Numbered from the stretch's first letter, positions 1 to 9,268 are shown. The stretch is DNA of 64,000 bases from Budvicia aquatica DSM 5075 = ATCC 35567 (GCF_000427805.1 NZ_ATYS01000008.1:333-64332), one strand, 5' to 3'. Numbers and translations: made by a program. Notes: generated by a model not told the origin, from the letters alone.

Positions 1-830
1 ATTTCATTAATAAAAACATATTCCTACAGAAATACGTTTCTCATGGGGGACATACACGTAGGTGATATAGAGCTAAACGCGGTTCCAAGTTAAAACGATA
101 GACGTTTTGTTACCGTTTAAACGTACCGCTATTCATCAGATTGGCTATTCATCAGCCAGATAGCAGGCTCTTGGTGGTAGACGTATTAACGTCATTCGGG
201 TTCTGGGATGAGAAAGGCTGCGGGGGCTGCTATCGTTGGCAAAATGAATGCATTAATGTAGCGTGGTCATTGATGATGGCTGCGTTAGGTTCAGTTATCC
301 GTAATGCAGTACGCTAAACCGATATGATAAAACCCAAAAAACAGAAGATTACGGCCAAGAACCTCAGTCATATGATCCAAGGGATTGAATGTCAGGCGAT
401 GTATGAGCCTACCGCCTTGATTGATCGTTTGTACCAATGATAATCGTCACCCCCAGTGTCAGGATTGATCGTCGCTGACAATGACTGAAGTAAAAGAAAT
501 TTTAATCAATAAAAGTAAGAATAACTCACCAAGTTAACGGCATAATTATAATAAAAGTAGCGTTAAAGGGACATAGATCTCTCTACTGTCATTTATACCA
601 GCTAGACGCCTTGCTCTTATTCTGGTGTTATAGTTAAAAAATCCGCCTCCTTTTTCGCTCGCTATCTTATTGTTGTTGATTTTACTTATTTTCACCCTAG
701 GCATTGAGGGTAGAAATTAAGTGACTGAGCTGGAAACTGACAGGGTTAAGTGATAACTCCCGACGGCCTTCAATTTCATGAAGCTATTTCAGTATAGTCT
801 TAATACGTATCTGTAAACAGGGATCCACAG
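1..830. other. Left-end region without an intact gene
   Basis: No convincing intact gene is visible. Short open stretches on the plus strand (about 169-317, and a 38-codon ORF at 323-439) look like fragments of decayed genes, but I could not assign them to a family. The stretch 520-800 is AT-rich and leads into the DUF4123 gene. It contains no vgrG, which is often found upstream of DUF4123/Rhs genes; one may lie outside the window. Confidence 0.5.
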
Positions 831-1559
831 ATGAACCCATTACCGCTTAGCCAATGGATTGACATAACTGCCACATCCAATATGCAGCTCTATGCCGTAC
901 TCGCCAATACCGGAAACTCCCAAGCTATGCGGGAATATTACCTGCATGACGGAACCCAAACCCCCTATGGACTTTATTCTGGTACACCCTACGCCGACTG
1001 GTTTGAGGTGATGCCGATGGTTGTGCCGATCAGTAACAGCAGCCCGTTTTTGGATTGGGTGGCCAGTACGGAACATCAGGATTGGGGATGGCTGGCCCGC
1101 TCACCGTTTAGTCTTGAGACGATTGCCGAGCATATGCGAGGGCTGACGCAGGTCTTTCTTCCCACTGGTGAGCAGGTATTTTTCCGCTACTGGGATGGTG
1201 AGTATATGGCCGAGCACCTTCGTTACTTTGGCGATGACTGGCGGCAGGTATTACCGGCCTTTCCTTTCTATTGGGTGAATGGCGAACACTTTACCGTGCA
1301 CATTTCTGCCCATAGCGAAGCAAAAACGTTTCCATGGTGGGAAGTGCCTCAAGGCTTGATCGACAGCATGTTGCAGAAAAGCACCAAGCCGCTGTTAGAG
1401 AGTACGTTGGAGATATTGCTAGAAGAGCATGGGGATGATTATTTACGATTTAACCTACCCACATTAACAATAAAAATTGAGCGCCTGTTAGCACAAGAAA
1501 CCTCATTCCGAGATATGGATGGGTTATTGAAAAAGATCATTGCAGAGCTAGACATATAA
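831..1559 (+). CDS. DUF4123 domain protein, T6SS effector adaptor/chaperone-like
   Basis: This 242-residue protein has the DUF4123 pattern: an N-terminal alpha/beta part (residues 15-70), a W-rich middle with GWLARSPFSLE near residue 85, and the LPTGEQVFFRYWDGEYM stretch near 110. Members of this family (also called Tap/Tec) sit next to vgrG or rhs genes and load effectors onto VgrG spikes of type VI secretion systems. Here it is the first gene of a plus-strand run with an unknown protein and an Rhs toxin, which fits an adaptor role for that Rhs protein. No signal peptide or membrane segment is visible, so it should be cytoplasmic. The family call is firm; the partner assignment is inferred from position. 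Confidence 0.85.
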   Translation: MNPLPLSQWIDITATSNMQLYAVLANTGNSQAMREYYLHDGTQTPYGLYSGTPYADWFEVMPMVVPISNSSPFLDWVASTEHQDWGWLARSPFSLETIAEHMRGLTQVFLPTGEQVFFRYWDGEYMAEHLRYFGDDWRQVLPAFPFYWVNGEHFTVHISAHSEAKTFPWWEVPQGLIDSMLQKSTKPLLESTLEILLEEHGDDYLRFNLPTLTIKIERLLAQETSFRDMDGLLKKIIAELDI

Positions 1560-1630
1560 CGCGACCCATTGATTGTTCAATACAGGCAAACAGACAGTTA
1601 TTTCATTAACACATTAGCAAGGATGTTTAA

Positions 1631-2914
1631 ATGGACCTTCAGCTTAACAGTTTCGGTGGCAATTCAGATAATGCAGACCTGTGTAAAGCGTTGTTACTGA
1701 CGTTACTTCCCGCGGATAAACTCCTTGAATCGGTCCAAGCAGAGCTTAAAACCTGCTTAAATGATTACCGTCAACAAATGAAAAGCCAGTGGAAGCAGGG
1801 ACTGTATGGCATGGACCAGCAATTTACTGCGAACGAGAATGTTAAAGTTGAAAAAGCCACAACGACTTCGGGTAAAAAAATAGCCATCACCGCCAGTTGC
1901 CCGAAGAAATCGCTGGTACTTTATCATGGCTTCGAAACTGCCGGTCAATCTATTCCTTTTAAGGGGACTCAGTTTGAAATTCATGACGTCACGTGGGATG
2001 ACAGTTGGACCGCGAAAGTGAAAGCGGCGTTTATCAAGGGGAGAATGGACGATGGCGAAGCATTGGTTTCTGAAGAGCAAGGTGAAGATTACAGTACCGA
2101 AAAGGGCGATAGAATTTTAGGTGAGGCAATCAAAATCACGTCGAGTGGCGAAATTAAAAATAAGTTAAACCCATCCAGTCCGAATCAATTAGATGAAAAT
2201 GGGATGGCTGAAATTGAAGGGTTAGACGGCACGAAAGAGTACATCGTCATTTTTGAGCCAAATATAACCGAAGAAGATTTTAATACGCTGTATGCCTCCT
2301 ATGACGTTGCCATTAAGAAATTTAGCGGGATACTGGCAACGTTCTGGAGCAAACCCGATCCTGAAAATTTCAATAAAACTCAGAAACAGCAATATGCTGA
2401 CTTTTATGCCAGCGTTGTTGCCGGTACGTATGAGGGCAGCGATGTCGGTGAGAATCTCGCTGCGTTGATGAAAGGGTTACTTGAAGGTCTTTATGCCCTT
2501 TGGTGCGGATTACGGGACATCGCGCTGTGGGTCACCAATCCGATAAAGCAAGCCAAGACGATTAATAAGATAATCAGTAACCCCGACGCGATAAAAGCGC
2601 AGCTTGAGAAAACCGGTAAAAGCCTCGATAGCATATTAAGCATATTTAAAGATGAAGCCTTGATGTTCATCGTGATTAAGTCGGTGATAAGCTATTTTCA
2701 GCTATTAACGCCTCAGCAATGTCATGTCTTACTTTCTAATGGTTTTGGGCAAGCATTGCCTCAGATAATTATCTCTATCTTCCTCCCCGAAGTGAAAGTT
2801 GACCTCATTTTAGAAGGGCTCACAACCGCCGGTTCAACGAAACAGAATAAAGAAGACTATAAAAAAATGCAGGACAAGTTAAAAGATTTAGGAGGTCAAG
2901 CCAATGCCCAGTAG
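1631..2914 (+). CDS. Unrecognised Rhs-locus partner protein
   Basis: I do not recognise a family for this 427-residue protein. It lies between the DUF4123 adaptor and the Rhs gene, and its 3' end overlaps the Rhs start by 11 bases, so the genes are probably translationally coupled. Residues about 65-215 are rich in beta-type and charged segments. Residues about 265-410 contain hydrophobic, possibly amphipathic helices (around GLLEGLYALWCGLRDIALWV and ALPQIIISIFLPEV). No PAAR or EagR (DUF1795) motif could be seen, although one of these often accompanies Rhs effectors. A role in folding, loading or membrane delivery of the Rhs effector is inference from context only. Confidence 0.7.
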   Translation: MDLQLNSFGGNSDNADLCKALLLTLLPADKLLESVQAELKTCLNDYRQQMKSQWKQGLYGMDQQFTANENVKVEKATTTSGKKIAITASCPKKSLVLYHGFETAGQSIPFKGTQFEIHDVTWDDSWTAKVKAAFIKGRMDDGEALVSEEQGEDYSTEKGDRILGEAIKITSSGEIKNKLNPSSPNQLDENGMAEIEGLDGTKEYIVIFEPNITEEDFNTLYASYDVAIKKFSGILATFWSKPDPENFNKTQKQQYADFYASVVAGTYEGSDVGENLAALMKGLLEGLYALWCGLRDIALWVTNPIKQAKTINKIISNPDAIKAQLEKTGKSLDSILSIFKDEALMFIVIKSVISYFQLLTPQQCHVLLSNGFGQALPQIIISIFLPEVKVDLILEGLTTAGSTKQNKEDYKKMQDKLKDLGGQANAQ

Positions 2915-5900
2915 TCCACTGATGTTTAAAGGATTCAAACGACTCATTGACCCCATTCGCGAGATCCTCACCGAGGCGGCTGATAGCGTTGCCACGGCAA
3001 CGGTACAAAGTAAACTGGCACGGGGTGGCGGGATCCGCTCTTCAGAACTGCAACGCGTTAACCTTGGCGGCACTCGGGCTACCGTGCATTCATCAGAAGT
3101 CACCATAGAAGGCACCCAGCTCACGACAACCTCCAATGTTCCTGATGCCAATAAACCTTCAACAAACCCTGCGGGTGACGTCAGTTCCGGTACGAATGAC
3201 CCACTCAGTGGCGACCCTATCTCGATGGTGACCGGCGAAGAGCGCCTGACCTTAGTCGATGGCGTGCTGCCCGGCCTGATGCCGTTTACCTTTCAGCGCA
3301 CTTATGCCTCGTCGGCGGTTGAAACCCTTAATGGCCTAGGCTTTGGTTGGAGCCACAGTTTAAGCCATCGGCTGCTGTTTGAAGACGGCCAAGTTGAGTG
3401 GCATGACCATGAAAATATCATTATTTCCTTTCCTGAACCGGTTAATGGTAAAGCGACCATCAGCAATCAGATGTCGGGTGCAGAGATTGCGTTAACCGCA
3501 GGTGATGGGATATATCAACTCACGCAGAGCCGAGGGCAAGGAATATACCGCTTTCAGCGGCAAGGGAATGAAGCCCGTCTGATTGCCATTACCAATCAAT
3601 ATGGGCAAGGCGTGACGGTTAAATACGATGCGTTTAGGCGAATTTCTTCCGTCATTCAGGAAGGCGCTGCGCGTTATCATTTTGACTACCATGTCGATTT
3701 TCCTGAGCTGATGACTCAGATCGTCCCGTCGATATATCGCGGTGCTGATTTCAACGAAACGGACGGCTGGCAGGCGCTGCCGCCCATCATGACCTACCAC
3801 TATAATGATAAAAAACAGCTTATTAGAACAGTCTCTGCCAGTGGTGAGCAGGAGCTATTCGCTTATCGTGATGACCATGTGCTTATTCGTCGTGAACTGG
3901 CCGGTGGTGCGGTATTCCATTGGGAATGGGACGGTGAAGGCAAACACGCCCGTTGCCGTCGTCAATACGGTAACTTTGACCAGTTAGATATTCATTATCA
4001 ATGGGATGATGAGAAAGGGTTATCCACCGAAACCCATCGGGATGGCACTCAACACGTTTATCAACACGACGGTGCCGCTCGGCTTATTTATGAAAAAAAT
4101 GCCGCAGGCCATGAGATACGCCAAACCTTCGATGACAAAGGCCTGTTAATTTGCCGTCAAGAGGCTGACGGCAATAAAACCCATTACGAATATGACAGCG
4201 ATGGTCACCGGGTGGGCGTAACGTACCCAGATGGTCAATCCGTTCGCTACGACTATTTTCTCGGCACATTGCGGTTTATTCGCCATTTTGGCGAATTAGG
4301 GAAAGAGCAGCGCTGGGCCTATCACTATAATGACCAGAATGAAGTCAACTGTCAGGTCTCACCGGGCGGGCAAGAGACGCATTATCATTACGATGAACAG
4401 GGCAAGATAGCCCGCGTCGACTATCCGAACCAAACCCACCAATCCTTTCGTTGGGATACGTTAGGCCGTTTGGTTGAAGAGGCGCTTAGTCATGGCGGTC
4501 TTCGCCATTATGAGTACCAGAACTTATCCACTCAGCCCTCAAAAGTCACCGATGAGCACGGTCAGGTTATTCTCTATCATTGGGATGCGGCGGGCCGTTT
4601 AGCCGAACAGACCTTCCCCGACGGCACGCGCCGCCAATATACCTACAACGCTTACGGGAAAGTGACCTCATTCACCGATGAACTGGGGCGAACTACCCGG
4701 TATGACTACGCGGAGCCGCTGCATTTATTAACCCGTAAACAGCTACCCGACGGCAGCGAACTGCATTATCGTTACGACAATACGCACCTTCAGGTGAGCG
4801 ATATTATTAACCAAAAAGGCGAGATTTATCATATTGGTTATACGCCAACCGGCTTAATGAGCGAAGAGATCGGTTTTGATAACGCCAAAACCACCTACGC
4901 TTACGACCGCAAGGGGCAGTTGGCCGCGAAGTGTGAGTTCGGCAATGAGCATGACAGCGAGCCGTTAGTCACTCACTATCTGCGCGATCCGATGGGTCGG
5001 GTGTTAATAAAAGTGCTGCCGGATGGTACCAAAGACCGCTATCACTACGATGAATTTGGTCAGCTTCAGCAAATTTTAGACGACCAGAATAACGTGCTGG
5101 CGTGGGAATATAATCAGAACGGCCAACTGACGGCGGAGCATCAGAGCTGGGCGACGATGCGCCATTATTATGATGATGACACCGGTCAACTCAGGGCGAG
5201 TAAATTGCCCGATGGTCAGATGATTGATTATCGCCATATTGATGGGCAACTGCGGGGAATGACGTTAGACGATAATCCTATCGCGGCCTTTAATTATGAT
5301 AACGGCGGTCGGGTGCGCGAGCGTCGTCAGGGCAATGGGCTGGTTAACCGCTATCAATATGACCATCTCGGGCGTTTAACCGAACATCTGTTGCGTGAAG
5401 GGTTTGAAGATAATCCACAAACCTTATGGCAGCAGCACTACGGCTACCAGGCTGACGGTGAATTAACCACCATCAGCGGTAGCAATGCCCGAGAGTATCA
5501 ATACGACCCGATTGGACAACTGATTAGCGCGGGCGACCCGCAGGCCAAGGCCGATGAGCATCATGCCTATCACGTTGAAACTTTTCAGTATGATGTAGCA
5601 GGCAACCGCATTAGCGGCGAAGGCACAGTAGACAATGCTGCAACTGGTAACCGTTTATCCTTCTTCGGCGACCGTCATTTTGAATATGACCGATTTGGCA
5701 ATCTGATTGCTGAACGCCGGGGCACCGAGCATAAGTTGCTCACCACTTACGAATACGATTGCCGCCACCGGTTAATTAAGCACGTCTCGCCAAATGGCCG
5801 AGTCTCCACCTATACCTACGACCCCTTTAACCGCCGCACCAGTAAAACGGTAGACGGAAAGACTATAGAGTTTATCTGGCAAGGCAGTAAGTTAATTGTT

Positions 5901-6788
5901 GAGTGTTCCGATAAAGACACGGTATGGCGCAGTTACCTGTACGAACCGGGGACGTTCCGGCCGCTTGCCTTAGTCGAGGGCAATGCCAAAAAGAATCAGA
6001 AGATTAGGACTTACTGGTATCAAAATGACCATCTGGGTACGCCGCATAGCTTAACGGATAGTCTCGGTGGACTGGTCTATAGCTGTAGCTATAATGCCTA
6101 TGGACAGGTTCAAACGGAAACTCAGCATCAGCAGGAAGAGCGCGGGCTAAGAGTTGAGACTAACCTTCGTTTTCAGGGGCAGTATGCGGATGAGGAAACT
6201 GGGCTCTTTTACAATTTAAATCGGTATTATGATCCGGCCTTGGGGCGGTATTTGACGGCTGACCCGATTAAGTTGGTGGGTGGGTTGAATTCTTACGTTT
6301 ATGTTGATGGAAACCCTGTGAACTGGGTAGACCCGCTGGGGTTGAAGGGAATGCCGGGTTCCGAGACGAAGCCAACTGGCGATAGAAGTCCTGAGCCTAA
6401 GGTGCGACTACCCAGAACAAACGGACATTGGGAAGGAGAACCAGGAAATGGTAATTGGTATTCTGATTTACCTGAAGTAAACGAGGTTACTGGCGGCGAA
6501 CCCATCCCGTTTAAGAATGGACGCCCAGATTTTTCTAAGTGGTCATTCAGTGATATTGAATTCGAACCAGGACTGTTAGATGGTAGTAATCGAGATTTTT
6601 CAGCAGTTTATGTAAAGGTTAAAGATGCAATGAGTCTCCCTACAAATAATTCTGCAAGAAATTATTTAAGATCAAAAGGAATAACGCCACATCATCTAAG
6701 TGATACTGTCATACAGTTATTACCTACGAAATTACATGGTAAGATACCACATATAGGTTCAGCATCAGATATGAGAAATGGTGGGTAA
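2904..6788 (+). CDS. Rhs polymorphic toxin with HNH/Endo VII-type C-terminal tip
   Basis: This 1294-residue Rhs protein begins with a non-PAAR head. The DUF6531-type entry (DPLSGDPISMVTGEERL) lies near residues 98-114, followed by many YD repeats (such as YDYFLG, YHYDEFG, YEYDCRHRL) that build the Rhs cocoon. The conserved core ends with GRYLTADPIKLVGGLNSYVY and DPLGLKG. The variable tip is residues 1150-1294. It ends in a histidine-rich block (ITPHHL at 1261-1266, then KLHG and IPHIG) resembling the SHH/LHH/WHH toxins of the HNH/Endonuclease VII superfamily, so DNA cleavage is the likely activity. A strong ribosome site (ggaggt) precedes the ATG. A SUKH immunity gene follows immediately. The tip is visibly AT-richer than the core, as expected for an exchanged module. 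Confidence 0.9.
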   Translation: MPSSPLMFKGFKRLIDPIREILTEAADSVATATVQSKLARGGGIRSSELQRVNLGGTRATVHSSEVTIEGTQLTTTSNVPDANKPSTNPAGDVSSGTNDPLSGDPISMVTGEERLTLVDGVLPGLMPFTFQRTYASSAVETLNGLGFGWSHSLSHRLLFEDGQVEWHDHENIIISFPEPVNGKATISNQMSGAEIALTAGDGIYQLTQSRGQGIYRFQRQGNEARLIAITNQYGQGVTVKYDAFRRISSVIQEGAARYHFDYHVDFPELMTQIVPSIYRGADFNETDGWQALPPIMTYHYNDKKQLIRTVSASGEQELFAYRDDHVLIRRELAGGAVFHWEWDGEGKHARCRRQYGNFDQLDIHYQWDDEKGLSTETHRDGTQHVYQHDGAARLIYEKNAAGHEIRQTFDDKGLLICRQEADGNKTHYEYDSDGHRVGVTYPDGQSVRYDYFLGTLRFIRHFGELGKEQRWAYHYNDQNEVNCQVSPGGQETHYHYDEQGKIARVDYPNQTHQSFRWDTLGRLVEEALSHGGLRHYEYQNLSTQPSKVTDEHGQVILYHWDAAGRLAEQTFPDGTRRQYTYNAYGKVTSFTDELGRTTRYDYAEPLHLLTRKQLPDGSELHYRYDNTHLQVSDIINQKGEIYHIGYTPTGLMSEEIGFDNAKTTYAYDRKGQLAAKCEFGNEHDSEPLVTHYLRDPMGRVLIKVLPDGTKDRYHYDEFGQLQQILDDQNNVLAWEYNQNGQLTAEHQSWATMRHYYDDDTGQLRASKLPDGQMIDYRHIDGQLRGMTLDDNPIAAFNYDNGGRVRERRQGNGLVNRYQYDHLGRLTEHLLREGFEDNPQTLWQQHYGYQADGELTTISGSNAREYQYDPIGQLISAGDPQAKADEHHAYHVETFQYDVAGNRISGEGTVDNAATGNRLSFFGDRHFEYDRFGNLIAERRGTEHKLLTTYEYDCRHRLIKHVSPNGRVSTYTYDPFNRRTSKTVDGKTIEFIWQGSKLIVECSDKDTVWRSYLYEPGTFRPLALVEGNAKKNQKIRTYWYQNDHLGTPHSLTDSLGGLVYSCSYNAYGQVQTETQHQQEERGLRVETNLRFQGQYADEETGLFYNLNRYYDPALGRYLTADPIKLVGGLNSYVYVDGNPVNWVDPLGLKGMPGSETKPTGDRSPEPKVRLPRTNGHWEGEPGNGNWYSDLPEVNEVTGGEPIPFKNGRPDFSKWSFSDIEFEPGLLDGSNRDFSAVYVKVKDAMSLPTNNSARNYLRSKGITPHHLSDTVIQLLPTKLHGKIPHIGSASDMRNGG

Positions 6789-6792
6789 TGTT

Positions 6793-7317
6793 ATGAAAAA
6801 TTCCAGTAAGTTATATCTTGAATCATTCTCTGGAGAGAAAACTGAAATCGAAGAGATCGATTTTAGTAATGTATTGTCATCCGAACATAAAAAGTTGCTT
6901 CGTGAGCATGATGGTGCAATAACTTTCACTAATGGTGCGAGATTCAAAATCAAGAGGAACAAACGTCCTCAAGTCAGTGATAGCGATGGATGGGTTTCTG
7001 TCGATTTTTTGTTTGGTTTGGGGACAGATACGAATAGTCTATCTTTCAATAACATGAATAAACCAGAAGAACTCGAGGACGTTACGATTATTGGTGGGGT
7101 TCAAAGTGGTGACTTTATTTGCATTAAAAACGATAATGGAAGTGTGTATTACTGGTACCATGAGTCATTTAATGAAGATGAATCGCTATTTTATCTATCT
7201 AAAGATTTTAGTGAGTTTTTCAACAATCTGGAACCAGATGAGAAACTTGATCCGGAGGTGGAAAAAAGAGTGAAAGGAATTGTTAAATGTGATCTTGGTT
7301 TTTTAAAAAATTTGTAA
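6793..7317 (+). CDS. SUKH (SMI1/KNR4) family immunity protein for the Rhs tip
   Basis: This protein of about 174 residues carries SMI1/KNR4 landmarks: a LLREHDGAITFTNGA segment, WVSVDFLFGLG, GDFICIKNDNGSVYYWYHE and an acidic C-terminus. SUKH proteins commonly neutralise nuclease tips of Rhs and CDI toxins. An ATG at 6778 overlaps the Rhs stop, but the ATG at 6793 is preceded by a better-placed purine-rich ggtggg, so I chose 6793. Its place directly behind the HNH-type tip makes it the cognate immunity gene by inference. Confidence 0.85.
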   Translation: MKNSSKLYLESFSGEKTEIEEIDFSNVLSSEHKKLLREHDGAITFTNGARFKIKRNKRPQVSDSDGWVSVDFLFGLGTDTNSLSFNNMNKPEELEDVTIIGGVQSGDFICIKNDNGSVYYWYHESFNEDESLFYLSKDFSEFFNNLEPDEKLDPEVEKRVKGIVKCDLGFLKNL

Positions 7318-7388
7318 CAGATTATACTTTTATCGTTAGTATGTTATGGACTATCACTGATATTTACCTATTATTTTTGCAGGTAACA

Positions 7389-7697
7389 TTCAGGTGACCG
7401 GTGCCTAATGTCAAGAAACCAAGTACACTGGCAGGGTAAACTCGGTAATGGTAATTGGTATTCTGATTTACCTGAAGTAAACGAGGTTACTAGGGGCTCC
7501 AGCTCCTTTTAGGAATGGACAACCAGATTTTACTAAGTGGCCGAAAGGTGAAATTGAGTTTCCTGAAGGGATGTTAGACGGACGTGATGCAGACTTTGAT
7601 AAGGTTTATATTAAGTTGAAGGAGTTAGGCGTTAGAAAAACAAGACTCAAGCGAAAAATTGGTTATCTATTGAAAAAATCACTCCTCACCATCTAAA
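7389..7697 (+). pseudogene. Decayed alternative Rhs toxin tip (orphan rhs-CT remnant)
   Basis: The stretch encodes a second tip related to that of the intact Rhs protein. It shares GNGNWYSDLPEVNEVT with it, and a perfect 45-base match links 6447-6491 and 7447-7491. Reading then needs a frame change at about 7493 to continue as PFRNGQPDFTKW and a second one near 7675 to reach ITPHHLK, where a stop truncates the nuclease motif. The sequence after the shared block has diverged from the first tip, so this is a different allele, not a fresh duplicate. It is the usual appearance of a displaced rhs tip cassette left after tip exchange. Confidence 0.8.
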
Positions 7698-7714
7698 ATG
7701 AGGAATGCTACAAA

Positions 7715-8251
7715 ATGAATTTAGATAATTTTAAACAACTGCACCCTTATCTATTTCGTAAAGAGTCAACTAAATTAGTTGATTATGACTACTACCATTT
7801 TTTTTCTAAAGATTATATTTCATTAATACAATCCTATCAGGGAATGATAGCATTTGAGAATGGGGCTGTTTTTAGAACAAATTCAAAAATTCCAATAATT
7901 ACTAAAGGGTATATTACGGTTGATTACCTTTATGGGGATTGCAAAGATGAAAATGGTCTAAAATATAATATTGTTGATGCATTCGATATCATGCCTGATG
8001 ATAATTTTCTCTCATTTGGGGAGTGTCCCGGGGGGAATAAAGTATGTATTCATAAAAATACAGGTAATGTGTATTTTTTCTGGCACGAAGCCCCCCATGA
8101 TGATGAATGTTATTATTATCTGACTTCTAGTATAGATATGTTTATTGAAAATCTTGAGACCGATCCTGATGATGAGGATATACAAGACTTAAGCAATGTA
8201 AACGTTTCTCATAGTTTACTTGAACTTATTAAAAACTCTAAAAATAAATAA
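7715..8251 (+). CDS. Second SUKH (SMI1/KNR4) immunity protein, orphan
   Basis: This intact 178-residue protein has the SUKH pattern: SYQGMIAFENGAVFRT, YITVDYLYGDC, GNKVCIHKNTGNVYFFWHE and an acidic tail with TDPDDED. A gagga ribosome site precedes its ATG. It follows the decayed toxin tip, so it is probably the cognate immunity gene of that lost toxin, kept for protection against sibling cells that still deploy it. It is clearly related to, but diverged from, the first immunity gene, consistent with different tip specificity. A strong intrinsic terminator follows. Confidence 0.82.
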   Translation: MNLDNFKQLHPYLFRKESTKLVDYDYYHFFSKDYISLIQSYQGMIAFENGAVFRTNSKIPIITKGYITVDYLYGDCKDENGLKYNIVDAFDIMPDDNFLSFGECPGGNKVCIHKNTGNVYFFWHEAPHDDECYYYLTSSIDMFIENLETDPDDEDIQDLSNVNVSHSLLELIKNSKNK

Positions 8252-8262
8252 TGGGTAAATTT

Positions 8263-8295
8263 AAAAATCACCAAAAGTCAGTTTTTGGTGATTTT
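8263..8295 (+). terminator. Intrinsic terminator after second SUKH gene
   Basis: The sequence forms a stem of AAAATCACCAAAA with TTTTGGTGATTTT around a short loop and ends in a T-rich stretch. It lies 12 bases after the second immunity gene and closes the Rhs transcription unit. Confidence 0.8.
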
Positions 8296-8332
8296 CTTAA
8301 TGCATTAGTTTCAATATTGTTCAATTGTAGTG

Positions 8333-8570
8333 CAATCGCTTAGCCTTCTTTGGCGATCACCATTTTGAATATGACCGGTTTGGTAATCTGGTTGCTGAAT
8401 GTTCAGATAAAGATACGATCTGGCGTAGTTATGTGTATGAACCTGACAGTCATCGACCTTTGGTGCTGGTTGAAGGAAATGCCAAAAAGAATCAGAAGAT
8501 CCGGACGTATTGGTATCAGAATGACCATCTCGGTACACCGCACAACCTGACCGATATTCAGGGACTTGCA
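8333..8570 (+). pseudogene. Rhs core fragment with internal deletion
   Basis: Translated on the plus strand this matches two separate pieces of the intact Rhs core: FFGDHHFEYDRFGNLVAE (the counterpart of residues around 920) joined directly to CSDKDTIWRSYVYEP and KNQKIRTYWYQNDHLGTPH (around residues 1000-1050). About 180 bases of core are missing at the junction. The fragment ends where the IS66-like scrap begins, so it is a scar of a former rhs copy. Confidence 0.8.
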
Positions 8571-8673
8571 AACTGAACGGAGTGGAACCGGATCGCTACT
8601 TTACCTATGTGCTTGATGTTATTGCAGACTAGCCGGTAAACAGGGTCAGCGAACTGCTGCCGTGGCGCATCAC
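8571..8673 (+). mobile_element. IS66-family transposase (TnpC) C-terminal remnant
   Basis: The reading frame gives KLNGVEPDRYFTYVLDVIAD, a stop, then PVNRVSELLPW. This matches the very conserved C-terminal end of IS66 TnpC transposases (NG-DP-Y---VL--IADHPINR--ELLPW). Only this end survives and it holds an in-frame stop, so it is inactive. It abuts the Rhs core scar. Confidence 0.75.
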
Positions 8674-8749
8674 ACTACCTGTGGAATAACTCTCTTCGTC
8701 AATACGGTTATCGCTGGACGCTTACTATTTAAGCCAGTTGGAAGCATTA

Positions 8750-9268
8750 TCAAAAATTCTGGTTAGGTCCCAAACTAGCGCTCCATTCTTCAAGCGTTTC
8801 ATCTTTCAAAGGCGGATATTTAAGCTCAAACTGCTTAAATACATGAGACATCAAACTCAAGCACTTAGCTGTTGATTCATTGCCTTTTTTTGATAATTCA
8901 TGCGAGCGCAGCATTTTTATTTTTTCGCAATCTAACGTAGCCGCCTTGTGAACCTCTGCAATGAAATTTAAATCAATAGAAAGCCCCCTAGAAATTAACA
9001 CCTCTAAATAGTGATTGATTTGATTTATTTTACTCATGGCTAATATTGTATGCATCTGAGAATTTTTATTTTTAGTTGCGCCAAGCCAATAAGATAGACT
9101 TAGATCAGATAGCTCATTCAGTAACTTGACTACATGGTCAACAGTTGATTTACTTTCTGCTCTTGTGGCTAGTCGCTTGGCATTTCTATAAACTATATTC
9201 CATGTAAAAAAAACAAGAATTATGCTTGTTAAGCTTAGCATCCAAGAATATTCAGACATCGAAACCAT
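8750..9268 (-). CDS. Small membrane-anchored protein of unknown function, third gene of a STAS/HATPase cassette
   Basis: I recognise no family for this 172-residue protein. Residues about 8-27 form one hydrophobic segment (MLSLTSIILVFFTWNIVY), followed by a basic stretch and a mostly helical, soluble remainder with several conserved-looking Trp, His and Cys residues. It lies 17 bases or so downstream of the DUF4325 gene on the same strand, so the three genes probably form one operon. A single N-terminal anchor with a cytoplasmic helical body would suit a sensor, effector or scaffold at the inner membrane; this is inference. If the operon were a defence system, this would be the natural candidate for a membrane effector. 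Confidence 0.65.
   Translation of the reverse strand: MVSMSEYSWMLSLTSIILVFFTWNIVYRNAKRLATRAESKSTVDHVVKLLNELSDLSLSYWLGATKNKNSQMHTILAMSKINQINHYLEVLISRGLSIDLNFIAEVHKAATLDCEKIKMLRSHELSKKGNESTAKCLSLMSHVFKQFELKYPPLKDETLEEWSASLGPNQNF

Noticed and set aside
840-1076. Minus-strand open frame opposite the DUF4123 gene
   Set aside because: It is antisense to a well-supported gene and has no recognisable domain.
7091-7273. Alternative frame inside the first SUKH gene
   Set aside because: The SUKH motifs are in the other frame, which is full length.
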